Shown: positions 1 through 6,177 of the stretch, piece after piece | Layout: the number at the start of each line of letters is the position of its first letter | Position numbering within the stretch: the first letter of the stretch is position 1 | Origin: an uncultured Bacteroides sp. | Lineage (GTDB): Bacteria; Bacteroidota; Bacteroidia; Bacteroidales; Bacteroidaceae | Direction: 5' to 3' | Assembly (NCBI GenBank): GCA_934716785.1 | Contig: CAKUYM010000261.1 | Span: 1-6,177 of the forward strand | Length of the DNA stretch: 6,177 nucleotides | Translations under genes and position numbers: made by a program | The notes under the pieces: generated by a model | Told to the model about the DNA's origin: nothing | The model's database searches: none | What the model saw: only the letters and a program-made list of their open reading frames with translations

Positions 1-1
1 T

Positions 2-739
2 ATCACCATTCACGGCACACCGGGAGAGGATGGTCGTTTGCAAGGTTATTTTGACATGATGCGTATTCCGTATTCTTGTTGTGGAGTGCTGGCCGCTGCC
101 ATTACCTATGATAAGTTTGCCTGCAACCACTATCTGAAAGCCTTTGGTGTGCGCATTGCCGAATCGTTGATGTTGCGCCGGGGACAATCGGTTTCCGACG
201 AAGATGTCATTGAAAAGATAGGCCTGCCTTGCTTCATCAAGCCCAGCTTGGGTGGATCGAGTTTCGGTGTCACGAAGGTGAAAACGAAAGAACAAATCCA
301 GCCCGCCATTGTTAAGGCTTTTAAAGAAGCGGAAGAAGTGGTTGTGGAAGCATTTATGGAAGGGACGGAGCTGACTTGCGGTTGCTACAAGACCAAAGAG
401 AAAACAGTGCTTTTCCCGCCTACGGAAGTGGTGACGCACAACGAGTTCTTTGATTATGATGCAAAATACAATGGTCAGGTAGATGAAATCACTCCTGCAC
501 GCATTTCGGACGAATTGACCAAGCGTGTGCAGACACTGACCTCGGCCATCTATGATATATTGGGCTGTTCCGGCATTATCCGTGTGGATTATATTGTGAC
601 TGCCGGTGAAAAGATAAACCTTCTCGAAGTAAATACAACTCCGGGAATGACCGCTACCAGCTTTATTCCCCAGCAAGTGCGTGCAGCAGGTCTGGATATA
701 AAGGATGTGATGACTGATATAATAGAAAACAAATTTTAA
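2..739 (+). CDS. ddl: D-alanine--D-alanine ligase, 5'-truncated by window edge
   Basis: Cytoplasmic ATP-grasp ligase that joins two D-alanines for the peptidoglycan pentapeptide. The reading frame is open from base 2, so an apparent TTG start at 38 is internal: the codons before it spell IHGTPGEDGRLQG, a conserved N-terminal Ddl motif. About 245 codons are visible; family members run to roughly 320-330, so about 80 N-terminal residues lie outside the window. Visible landmarks are the ATP-binding segment KPSLGGSSFGV (nt 239-271), the loop with DYDAKY typical of D-Ala-D-Ala enzymes, the metal/ATP-binding IRVDY (nt 578-592) and the C-terminal LLEVNTTPGMT (nt 617-649), whose Glu (626-628) and Asn (632-634) correspond to the Mg-binding pair. 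No key residue in the visible part is missing. It ends 4 bases before the acyltransferase, so the two are probably cotranscribed. Its promoter is outside the window. Confidence 0.96.
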   Translation: MTIHGTPGEDGRLQGYFDMMRIPYSCCGVLAAAITYDKFACNHYLKAFGVRIAESLMLRRGQSVSDEDVIEKIGLPCFIKPSLGGSSFGVTKVKTKEQIQPAIVKAFKEAEEVVVEAFMEGTELTCGCYKTKEKTVLFPPTEVVTHNEFFDYDAKYNGQVDEITPARISDELTKRVQTLTSAIYDILGCSGIIRVDYIVTAGEKINLLEVNTTPGMTATSFIPQQVRAAGLDIKDVMTDIIENKF

Positions 740-743
740 TCGC

Positions 744-1895
744 ATGATGGATCTGACAGAGTTTAATGAGATTCGCCCTTATAATGATGAGGAGTTGCCT
801 CAGATCTTTGAAGAACTGATTGCCGACCCGGCTTTTCAGAAAGCCGTTGCCGGTGTCGTCCCGAATGTCCCATTCCAGCTTTTGGCGCAGAAAATGCGTA
901 CTTGCAAGACCAAACTCGACTTTCAGAAGGCATTCTGTTATGACATATTGTGGAAGATAGCGACCGATCATACTGACGGACTGACGCTGGATCACACTGC
1001 TGTGCCGGATAAGAGCGAAGCCTATACTTATATATCAAATCATAGGGATATTATCCTTGATTCGGGCTTTCTTTCCGTTTTGTTGGTCGACCAGGGAATG
1101 GATACCGTCGAGATTGCCATTGGAGACAATCTGCTGATTTATCCGTGGATTAAGAAACTGGTCCGTGTCAACAAATCTTTTATTGTGCAACGGGCGTTGA
1201 CTATGAGGCAAATGCTTGAAGCATCGGCGCGGATGTCCCGTTATATGCATTACACCATCTCGCAGAAAAAACAATCTATATGGATTGCACAGCGCGAAGG
1301 ACGTGCGAAAGATTCCAATGACCGTACGCAGGACAGCATCTTGAAAATGCTGGCGATGGGTGGTGAAGGTGACCTGATAGAACGTCTGATGGAAATGAAT
1401 ATTGTTCCGCTTGCCATTTCGTACGAGTATGATTCCTGTGATTTCTTAAAGGCGCAGGAGTTTCAATTGAAAAGGGATGTAGAAGGGTATAAGAAGAGTA
1501 CACAGGACGATTTGATTAATATGCAGACCGGACTTTTCGGCTATAAAGGAAGAGTGCATTTTCAAGTTGCTCCCTGTCTGAATGATGAACTGCAACATCT
1601 GGATCGTTCATTGCCGAAACCTGAATTGTTTGCCCGTATTTCCTCTTGTATCGACCGGCGGATTCATAGCAATTACCGTATCTATCCATGCAACTATGTG
1701 GCATACGACTTGCTGAAGGGTACTACGGAATTTACGGCTCATTATACAGAAGAGGAGAAGCAACAGTTTATAAACTATATCGAGCAGCAATTGGATAAGA
1801 TAAATATCCCGAATAAGGATGAAGAATTTCTGCGTGAGAAGTTGCTGTTGATGTACTCCAATCCGTTAGTAAATTATCTATCTGCTTGCCGATGA
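744..1895 (+). CDS. Glycerolipid-type acyltransferase (LPLAT/PlsC-PlsB superfamily)
   Basis: Predicted 383-residue acyltransferase acting on a lipid or phospholipid precursor at the cytoplasmic membrane; the exact acceptor cannot be read from sequence. The four superfamily blocks are visible in order: block I SNHRDIILD (98-106), block II KSFIVQR (144-150), block III QREGRAKD (183-190) and block IV IVPLAISYEYD (220-230). The segment from block I through IAIGDNLL to block II can be lined up by eye with the E. coli PlsB (GPAT) core better than with short PlsC enzymes. Block I is unusual: His100 and Asp106 are separated by five residues, not four. The C-terminal 150 residues are unassigned and appear mostly helical. 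No signal peptide or clear transmembrane helix is seen. The start could be either of two adjacent ATGs (744 or 747); neither has a Shine-Dalgarno site. It lies 4 bases after ddl, and its TGA overlaps the next gene's ATG. Confidence 0.85.
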   Translation: MMDLTEFNEIRPYNDEELPQIFEELIADPAFQKAVAGVVPNVPFQLLAQKMRTCKTKLDFQKAFCYDILWKIATDHTDGLTLDHTAVPDKSEAYTYISNHRDIILDSGFLSVLLVDQGMDTVEIAIGDNLLIYPWIKKLVRVNKSFIVQRALTMRQMLEASARMSRYMHYTISQKKQSIWIAQREGRAKDSNDRTQDSILKMLAMGGEGDLIERLMEMNIVPLAISYEYDSCDFLKAQEFQLKRDVEGYKKSTQDDLINMQTGLFGYKGRVHFQVAPCLNDELQHLDRSLPKPELFARISSCIDRRIHSNYRIYPCNYVAYDLLKGTTEFTAHYTEEEKQQFINYIEQQLDKINIPNKDEEFLREKLLLMYSNPLVNYLSACR

Positions 1896-2587
1896 AAGAG
1901 GGAAAATTACATATTGTCTGGCTGTGGGGGCTGCTTTTACTAATGGCAGCCTGTGGGGATGATGATTATTATTACCCCTCGGTAAAACTGGAGTTTGTCA
2001 CAGTGTTGGCGGGCGAAGACGGCAGCATACAGACGCTTATCCCCGATAAAGGTGAGGTGTTGCCTGTCTTGGAAGACCGTACGAAATCTGTTATTTCTCC
2101 GAATACATCCAGACGTGTAATGAGTAATTATGAAGTTCTGCAGGATGGTGCAAGGGTTTATTCATTGCAACAGCTTCTTGTACCGGATGCCAAACCGGAA
2201 GATGATCCGGCTTATAAAGACGGCATAAAGACGGATCCTGTAGAGATGGTCAGCATTTGGCTTGGACGGAATTATTTGAATATGATTCTGAATTTGAAGG
2301 TCAGTACGGGTAAAGGTCATGTCTTCAGTATAGTAGAAGATATCTCCGAGCTGGAAACAAAAGGAATTGTGAATATGTTGCTATACCACGATGCGAATAG
2401 TGATGCGGAGTATTACAATCGGCGTGCTTATATCTCTGTTCCCTTGGAGAAGTACATAAATGCAGAAAATCCTTCACGGGTGATAAAGATTAAATTCAAA
2501 TATTATACGTATGGCAAGGATGGCTCTGCTGAAGAGTCGGATAAGTACTGCGACCCCGGATTTGATTATATTCCGGATTTGAATTGA
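1892..2587 (+). CDS. NigD-like outer-membrane lipoprotein
   Basis: Predicted lipoprotein of 231 residues resembling the NigD-like family of Bacteroidetes, described as an N-terminal OB-fold plus a C-terminal beta-sandwich. Its molecular function is unknown; the family name comes from the Prevotella nigrescens nigrescin bacteriocin locus. I chose ATG 1892 over an in-frame TTG at 1886 because it gives an ATGA overlap with the acyltransferase stop, and a good signal peptide: a short basic N-terminus, the hydrophobic stretch WLWGLLLLMAA, then lipobox Cys21. The Cys is followed by Gly-Asp-Asp-Asp and a tyrosine run; an acidic cluster just after the Cys resembles the lipoprotein export signals that send Bacteroidetes lipoproteins to the cell surface. 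Family-like features include YYYPSVKLEFVTV and the glycine/aspartate-rich turn after it, and a strand-rich C-terminal half from about residue 120. Translation is probably coupled to the upstream gene. The family call is from recognition, not a search. Confidence 0.85.
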   Translation: MKEGKLHIVWLWGLLLLMAACGDDDYYYPSVKLEFVTVLAGEDGSIQTLIPDKGEVLPVLEDRTKSVISPNTSRRVMSNYEVLQDGARVYSLQQLLVPDAKPEDDPAYKDGIKTDPVEMVSIWLGRNYLNMILNLKVSTGKGHVFSIVEDISELETKGIVNMLLYHDANSDAEYYNRRAYISVPLEKYINAENPSRVIKIKFKYYTYGKDGSAEESDKYCDPGFDYIPDLN

Positions 2588-2603
2588 TTGAATTAGGGGT
2601 TGA

Positions 2604-2635
2604 TTTGAATAACTGAATGTAAATGTATATATTTA
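2604..2635 (+). promoter_or_regulatory. Possible Bacteroidetes-type promoter for the rhodanese gene
   Basis: TTTG at 2604-2607 is followed after 20 bases by TATATTTA at 2628-2635, matching the Bacteroides -33 TTTG / -7 TAnnTTTG arrangement except for the last base. It lies in the AT-rich gap between the NigD-like gene and the rhodanese gene. The predicted transcription start would fall at about 2640, on or just after the best start codon (2638). Either the mRNA is nearly leaderless or the match is chance in AT-rich DNA. Confidence 0.3.
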
Positions 2636-2637
2636 AA

Positions 2638-3021
2638 ATGAATAAACTGATCGTGGGAATATTTTTATTTCTTTCTTCTCTCTTCTCCTGTCAGCAGAAA
2701 GGAGACTTTAAGTCAATGAATGTAGAGGAATTCGATACTCTTATTCAGAATGAAGATGTACAGCGTCTGGACGTTCGTACGCTTGCAGAATATTCCGAAG
2801 GGCATATCGCAAAAACAATTAATATCAATGTGATGGATGATTCCTTTGCATCCATGGCAGATTCTGTATTGCAGAAAGATAAACCTGTAGCCGTGTATTG
2901 CCGCAGTGGCAAACGAAGCAAGAAGGCTGCTGCCATCCTGAGTGTAAAGGGCTATAAAGTATTTGAATTGGACAAAGGATTCAACTCTTGGCAGGCGAGT
3001 GGCAAGGCGATAGAGAAATAA
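2638..3021 (+). CDS. Rhodanese-domain lipoprotein, single domain
   Basis: Small (127 residues from ATG 2638) envelope protein with one rhodanese domain. Rhodanese domains carry sulfur as a persulfide on a loop cysteine, but the physiological donor and acceptor here are unknown. The N-terminus MNKLIVGIFLFLSSLFSC is a lipoprotein signal peptide with lipobox LFSC (Cys18), so the domain should sit outside the cytoplasm. The domain shows LDVRT near residue 44-48, EGHI a few residues later, and an intact active loop CRSGKRS (Cys88 to Ser94), followed by a GYKVFELDKGFNSW segment typical of the domain's C-terminal end. An upstream in-frame ATG at 2623 adds MYIFK and is possible; I prefer 2638 because it begins the usual basic-then-hydrophobic signal. 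Neither start has a Shine-Dalgarno site. It begins 50 bases after the NigD-like gene, so it may be read through from that operon or use its own promoter. Confidence 0.9.
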   Translation: MNKLIVGIFLFLSSLFSCQQKGDFKSMNVEEFDTLIQNEDVQRLDVRTLAEYSEGHIAKTININVMDDSFASMADSVLQKDKPVAVYCRSGKRSKKAAAILSVKGYKVFELDKGFNSWQASGKAIEK

Positions 3022-3081
3022 GCGCATTATAATATAATGGGGCTGTACTGTAAAAATAGGTGCAAACCGTACAATAATATG

Positions 3082-3168
3082 TAGGCACGGATTTCATGAT
3101 TTTCACGTTTTTATAGAAGATAGATAACTTCTTCAAAATCGTAGAACTTATAGTGGAATCCGTGCCTA
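3082..3168. repeat. 87-bp imperfect palindrome at convergent gene ends; probable bidirectional terminator
   Basis: TAGGCACGGATT (3082-3093) is a perfect inverted copy of AATCCGTGCCTA (3157-3168). With G-U pairs allowed the outer stem extends to 16 pairs (3082-3097 with 3153-3168). Inside, GATTTT (3098-3103) pairs with AAAATC (3135-3140), and AGAAG (3115-3119) pairs with CTTCT (3128-3132) around an 8-base loop, so the whole block can fold into one long interrupted hairpin from either strand. It lies between the stops of two convergent genes, where a shared transcription end is expected, though the T-runs after it are poor. The GGCACGGATT core resembles intergenic repeats I recall from Bacteroides genomes; copy number cannot be judged from one window. 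The rest of 3022-3188 is AT-rich with no gene. Confidence 0.6.
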
Positions 3169-3188
3169 TTGATTATTTATAGTTTTAC

Positions 3189-4145
3189 TTATCCAAGTCC
3201 TTCCAACAATCTCTTCAGAACCACTGTTGCCGAGATCTCACGGTTGGCAGCTTCCGGGATAACGATTGATTGCGGGCCTTCGATAACATCATCTGTTACG
3301 ATCATGTTTCTGCGAACCGGCAGGCAGTGCATGAAGTAAGCATTATTGGTGACAGCCATCTGTCGGTCACTTACCGTCCATTCGCGGTCTTTGCTCAATA
3401 TCTGTCCGTAATTATCGCCGGCATAGGCTGCCCAGTTCTTGGCATATATAAAGTCTGCTCCTTCAAAAGCCTTCATCTGGTCATATTCTACCTTGGCATT
3501 TCCTACAAATTCGGGAGCCAGTTCATATCCTTCGGGATGAGTGATGACAAATTCGTAATCGGTGGCGTTCATCCATTCGGCAAAGGAGTTGGGGACAGCT
3601 TGCGGCAACGGACGGGGATGCGGCGCCCACGTCATAACCACTTTAGGACGTGCCGTTTTCTTATATTCTTCAATAGTAATCAAGTCGGCAAAACTCTGTA
3701 ACGGATGGCGGGTTGCAGCCTCCATAGAGAATACCGGGCGTCCGGAGTACTGGATGAACTGGTTCAGAATCGTCTCTTGATAGTCGAAATCGCGGCTTTC
3801 AAAGCGTGCGAAGGAGCGTACTCCGATAATATCGCAGTAGCATCCCATCACAGGAATAGCTTCCAACAGATGCTCCGGCTTGTCTCCGTCCATGATAACC
3901 CCACGTTCGGTCTCCAATTTCCATGCACCTTGATTGATGTCCAGCACCATAACATTCATTCCTAAATTGAATGCAGCTTTCTGGGTGCTGAGACGGGTAC
4001 GCAAACTTGAGTTGAAGAAGATCATCATCAATGTCTTGTTTCTACCTAACTCTACATATTTGAAACGATCTTTTTTAATTGTGAGCGCTTCTTCCACGGC
4101 CGATTTTAAATTGCCGATGTCCTGTACACAAGTAAATTTCTTCAT
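3189..4145 (-). CDS. argF': N-succinyl-L-ornithine carbamoyltransferase
   Basis: Transcarbamylase of 318 residues that transfers carbamoyl from carbamoyl phosphate to N-succinyl-L-ornithine, in the succinylated arginine pathway of Bacteroides; cytoplasmic, trimeric in the family. The carbamoyl-phosphate loop is SLRTR (47-51, in place of the STRTR common in ornithine enzymes), followed by HPLQ (147-150) and HCLPVRR (273-279). The loop DGDKPEH carries Pro90 (codon at 3876-3878); in the characterised B. fragilis enzyme this proline fits the succinyl group, while acetylornithine enzymes such as that of Xanthomonas have Glu there. The whole sequence looks very close to the B. fragilis protein as I remember it. 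Automatic annotation often labels such genes ornithine carbamoyltransferase (argF), which would be misleading. ATG 4145 has only A-rich sequence before it and no clear Shine-Dalgarno site. It follows proA by 48 bases on the same strand and ends at the intergenic palindrome. Confidence 0.95.
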   Translation of the reverse strand: MKKFTCVQDIGNLKSAVEEALTIKKDRFKYVELGRNKTLMMIFFNSSLRTRLSTQKAAFNLGMNVMVLDINQGAWKLETERGVIMDGDKPEHLLEAIPVMGCYCDIIGVRSFARFESRDFDYQETILNQFIQYSGRPVFSMEAATRHPLQSFADLITIEEYKKTARPKVVMTWAPHPRPLPQAVPNSFAEWMNATDYEFVITHPEGYELAPEFVGNAKVEYDQMKAFEGADFIYAKNWAAYAGDNYGQILSKDREWTVSDRQMAVTNNAYFMHCLPVRRNMIVTDDVIEGPQSIVIPEAANREISATVVLKRLLEGLG

Positions 4146-4193
4146 ATCTTTAATCTTTTAATCTATTGATTCTCCACTTTCAATCTCTAATTA

Positions 4194-5450
4194 TCAGTTT
4201 CTTCTCGTTTGTCCGTCTCCTTCGATAATCCATTTATAGGAAGTGATTTCTTCCAGCCCCATTGGCCCGCGGGCATGCAGTTTTTGGGTGCTGATGCCAA
4301 TCTCTGCCCCTAAACCGAATTGTGCTCCATCGGTGAAAGATGTTGATACATTGGCGTATACGCAAGCGGCATCAACTATTTTAGTAAACTGTGCTGCCCG
4401 TTCCTTACTTTCGGTGACGATACATTCGCTATGTCTGGAACCATTTTCCCGGATATGCTTCAAAGCCTCTTCAAAGCTTCCTACAGTCTTAACCGCCATC
4501 TTATAGTCCAGAAATTCCGTTCCGAAACTATCTTTCGTTGCCGGTTGCAAAAGTCCGGCAGGATAGTGTCCTTCCAATGCCCGGTAAGCCTGTGGGTCTG
4601 CATAAATGATAACATTACTGTCTTTCAGCTTCTCACAAAGTGCAGGCAAGTCTGCCAGTCTCTTTTCGTGCACAATGGTACAGTCCAACGCATTGCATAC
4701 ACTCACTCTGCGTGTCTTGGCATTGTTGATGATAGCTGCGCCTTTGTTCGCATCGCCAAACTCATCGAAGTAGGTATGGCAAATACCCGCTCCGGTTTCG
4801 ATAACAGGAACTTTGGCGTTTTCGCGTACAAAATTGATGAGGCTGCTACTTCCTCTCGGGATAATCAAATCCACATAGCCTACTGCATTTAGTAGCGCTG
4901 TCGTAGCTTCTCTGTCTGCCGGAAGCAGTTCTACAATATGGGGATTGACATTGAATCTTTTCAATACTTCATGAATCACACTGATAATAGCCCGATTGGA
5001 ACAGTCCGCGTCACTTCCGCCTTTCAATATACAAGCATTTCCACTCTTTAGACAAAGAGAGAACACATCGAAACTGACATTGGGACGGGCTTCATAAATA
5101 ATACCTATCACGCCGAAAGGTACACTGATCTTTGTCAGCTTCATCCCGTTCGGGCGGATAGACTCTTTCAGCACCCTGCCCAAAGGAGAGGGGAGGGTCG
5201 CTACATTGCGTGTATCCGCTGCAATACCTTTCAGACGCTCTTCCGTCAATTTCAACCGGTCATACTTCGGATTACTCTTGTCCATTCGTGCGAGATCTTT
5301 TTCATTCTCGGCAAGAATGAAAGGCGTTTCTGCAACTGCTGCATCAGCCACTGCATTTAAAATCTGATTGATGACATCATCATTCAGTAAGGCTAATTCC
5401 CGACTTGCTGCCTGTACGGCAGTCAGAGTCTCATTTAAATTTGTAGTCAT
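4194..5450 (-). CDS. proA: Glutamate-5-semialdehyde dehydrogenase (gamma-glutamyl phosphate reductase)
   Basis: Second enzyme of proline synthesis: NADPH-dependent reduction of gamma-glutamyl phosphate to glutamate-5-semialdehyde in the cytoplasm. The 418-residue product has the family's usual length and is intact. Landmarks are [16 protein letters not shown] (110-125), [15 protein letters not shown] (134-148), the catalytic cysteine in VSVCNALD (Cys252, codon 4695-4697) and the C-terminal block with [22 protein letters not shown] (in two parts around residues 367-388). Unlike its neighbours it has a clear Shine-Dalgarno site, AGGAG (5454-5458), set only 3 bases before ATG 5450. Upstream on the same strand is a TonB-dependent receptor gene, 110 bases away; downstream is argF'. 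proB, the glutamate 5-kinase partner, is not in the window. Pairing with argF' suggests an operon for two glutamate-derived amino acids. Confidence 0.97.
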   Translation of the reverse strand: MTTNLNETLTAVQAASRELALLNDDVINQILNAVADAAVAETPFILAENEKDLARMDKSNPKYDRLKLTEERLKGIAADTRNVATLPSPLGRVLKESIRPNGMKLTKISVPFGVIGIIYEARPNVSFDVFSLCLKSGNACILKGGSDADCSNRAIISVIHEVLKRFNVNPHIVELLPADREATTALLNAVGYVDLIIPRGSSSLINFVRENAKVPVIETGAGICHTYFDEFGDANKGAAIINNAKTRRVSVCNALDCTIVHEKRLADLPALCEKLKDSNVIIYADPQAYRALEGHYPAGLLQPATKDSFGTEFLDYKMAVKTVGSFEEALKHIRENGSRHSECIVTESKERAAQFTKIVDAACVYANVSTSFTDGAQFGLGAEIGISTQKLHARGPMGLEEITSYKWIIEGDGQTRRN

Positions 5451-5453
5451 TTA

Positions 5454-5458
5454 CTCCT
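5454..5458 (-). promoter_or_regulatory. Shine-Dalgarno site of proA, unusually close to the start
   Basis: On the minus strand the sequence reads AAAAAAGGAGTAA then ATG. AGGAG is a good match to the 16S rRNA 3' end and is the only convincing ribosome binding site in the window. The spacing of 3 bases is shorter than the common 5-9. No other ATG lies nearby in frame, so it supports the start at 5450. Confidence 0.55.
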
Positions 5459-5488
5459 TTTTTGCATTAAATGGAAAGATAAACTATG

Positions 5489-5496
5489 CAAATATA
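5489..5496 (-). promoter_or_regulatory. Probable -7 promoter box for proA-argF'
   Basis: The minus strand reads TATATTTG here, an exact match to the Bacteroides -7 consensus TAnnTTTG, 38 bases upstream of the proA ATG; transcription would begin near 5482 with a leader of about 30 bases. The -33 element is poor: no TTTG at 19-21 bases upstream, only a TTTC at 25. It lies inside the 110-base gap after the receptor gene, so it would give proA-argF' transcription independent of that gene. Confidence 0.45.
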
Positions 5497-5560
5497 GTAA
5501 ATGATGTGAATAAAACCTGCTGAAAGGCAAAATAAATGTTGGATAGCCTTTGTGGTGAAT

Positions 5561-6177
5561 TTAGAATCGGCAGCGTAGATCTATCCCGAATTGCATGGGG
5601 CGCCCTTTCTGCATAAATCCTTTATTCATCGTTTCAAAATAGAAAGCTGCATAATCCTTATTCAAGCAGTTGCGTGCCCAAAAGCTGATCATGGCATCAC
5701 CGATTTCGAGATTCGCTCTGCAGTTTAATGTGCCGTAGAAGCGCTGGCTTACGTCATTCCGTTCTGTCCAGTAGATGCGTCCGGCAGCGTTATAATTTGC
5801 CTGAAACACTATGCGGTCGAAGATGGAGTGCGGACTGCAAGTGATGGCATATTCGCCACCGACGTTTAGAGTATGTTTGGGAACGAAGGGGATATACTTG
5901 CCGTTGTAATCGGCTTTTACCGTGAGGTTTCCCTCTTTATCTTTTTCATATTCAACGTAGTCTGTAAAGGTGGCATAGGTATATCCGTAGCTCACGTTCA
6001 AACTCAGCTCATCCGTCAGGCTGGCACGAAGAGACGCTTCGGCACCATAACTGCGGCTTTCTCCGGCATTGAGGGTAGTACGCCCTAATCCGCTTGCAGC
6101 GAACTGGGAAATCTGCTGGTCGTGCATATCCATGTAGAAAGTGGAGAGATCCGCCCAAAGTTTGCCATCCCAAAGAG
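5561..6177 (-). CDS. TonB-dependent outer-membrane receptor, C-terminal part (5' end outside window)
   Basis: The C-terminal 205 codons or so of an outer-membrane beta-barrel receptor that takes up a ligand (siderophore, cobalamin, or another nutrient) with energy from TonB. The frame is open to the window edge, so ATG 6133 is internal: the codons before it read LWDGKLWADLSTFY, a typical barrel strand leading into MDMHDQQIS. Visible barrel features are alternating aromatic strands such as LSLNVSYGYTYATFTDY, the GKYIPFVPKHTLNVGGEY segment common in these receptors, the NCLNKDYAAFYF turn near the end, and a final strand QFGIDLRCRF closing on phenylalanine, the usual outer-membrane assembly signal. 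The plug domain and TonB box are outside the window, so the ligand cannot be named. No SusD-like partner follows it: the next gene downstream is proA, which probably has its own promoter. This argues for a siderophore- or vitamin-type receptor over a SusC type. Confidence 0.9.
   Translation of the reverse strand, partial: LWDGKLWADLSTFYMDMHDQQISQFAASGLGRTTLNAGESRSYGAEASLRASLTDELSLNVSYGYTYATFTDYVEYEKDKEGNLTVKADYNGKYIPFVPKHTLNVGGEYAITCSPHSIFDRIVFQANYNAAGRIYWTERNDVSQRFYGTLNCRANLEIGDAMISFWARNCLNKDYAAFYFETMNKGFMQKGRPMQFGIDLRCRF

Noticed and set aside
38..739. ddl as a complete short gene starting at TTG 38
   Set aside because: The conserved Ddl motif IHGTPGEDG is encoded in frame before this codon, so the gene begins outside the window.
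663..1790. Minus-strand open frames opposite the end of ddl and the acyltransferase
   Set aside because: They are low-complexity reverse translations of a conserved gene with no recognisable protein family; the + strand gene explains the codon pattern.
3044..3073. Small inverted repeat TGTAC / GTACA after the rhodanese gene
   Set aside because: Only 5 base pairs around a 20-base loop and no T-run; too weak to call a terminator.
3270..3965. Several + strand open frames (up to 143 codons) opposite argF'
   Set aside because: They are antisense to a well-conserved enzyme, resemble no family I know, and have no start signals; they are shadows of the argF' codons.
4146..4163. Two tandem AGATTAAA-like units just before the argF' ATG (minus strand)
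   Set aside because: Two short AT-rich units are expected by chance in a Bacteroides leader and match no operator I recognise.
4243..4892. + strand open frames (up to 153 codons) opposite proA
   Set aside because: They are antisense to an intact conserved enzyme and show no domain or ribosome binding site.
5523..5551. AAAGGC / GCCTTT inverted repeat after the TonB receptor stop
   Set aside because: A 6-bp stem with a 17-base loop and only a short T-run some 9 bases further on; a terminator is plausible here but this is not adequate evidence.

Overview
The window looks like ordinary chromosomal DNA of a Bacteroides species or a close relative. The evidence is a NigD-family lipoprotein, a transcarbamylase of the Bacteroides N-succinylornithine type, a TonB-dependent receptor C-terminus, weak or absent Shine-Dalgarno sites before most genes, and promoter boxes resembling the Bacteroidetes TAnnTTTG pattern.

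Left half, + strand: the 3' three quarters of ddl (D-Ala-D-Ala ligase, cut by the window edge) runs into a glycerolipid-type acyltransferase after 4 bases. The acyltransferase stop overlaps the start of a NigD-like lipoprotein as ATGA (1892-1895). The three genes look like one cell-envelope operon covering peptidoglycan precursor, lipid acylation and a probably surface-anchored lipoprotein. About 50 bases further on, a short rhodanese-domain lipoprotein follows, possibly with its own promoter.

Middle, 3022-3188: a convergent intergenic region with a large imperfect palindrome (3082-3168). It is probably a bidirectional transcription end and perhaps a dispersed repeat.

Right half, - strand (reading from right to left): the last 205 codons of a TonB-dependent outer-membrane receptor, then proA (glutamate-5-semialdehyde dehydrogenase), then argF' (N-succinyl-L-ornithine carbamoyltransferase). 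proA and argF' are 48 bases apart and probably form a proline/arginine biosynthesis operon started by a promoter in the 110-base gap after the receptor gene.

I see no mobile element, CRISPR array, RNA gene or undescribed defence-like system. The points most worth a second look are the family-specific proline of the transcarbamylase, the off-register HX5D motif of the acyltransferase, the intergenic palindrome, and the promoter placed almost on top of the rhodanese start codon.
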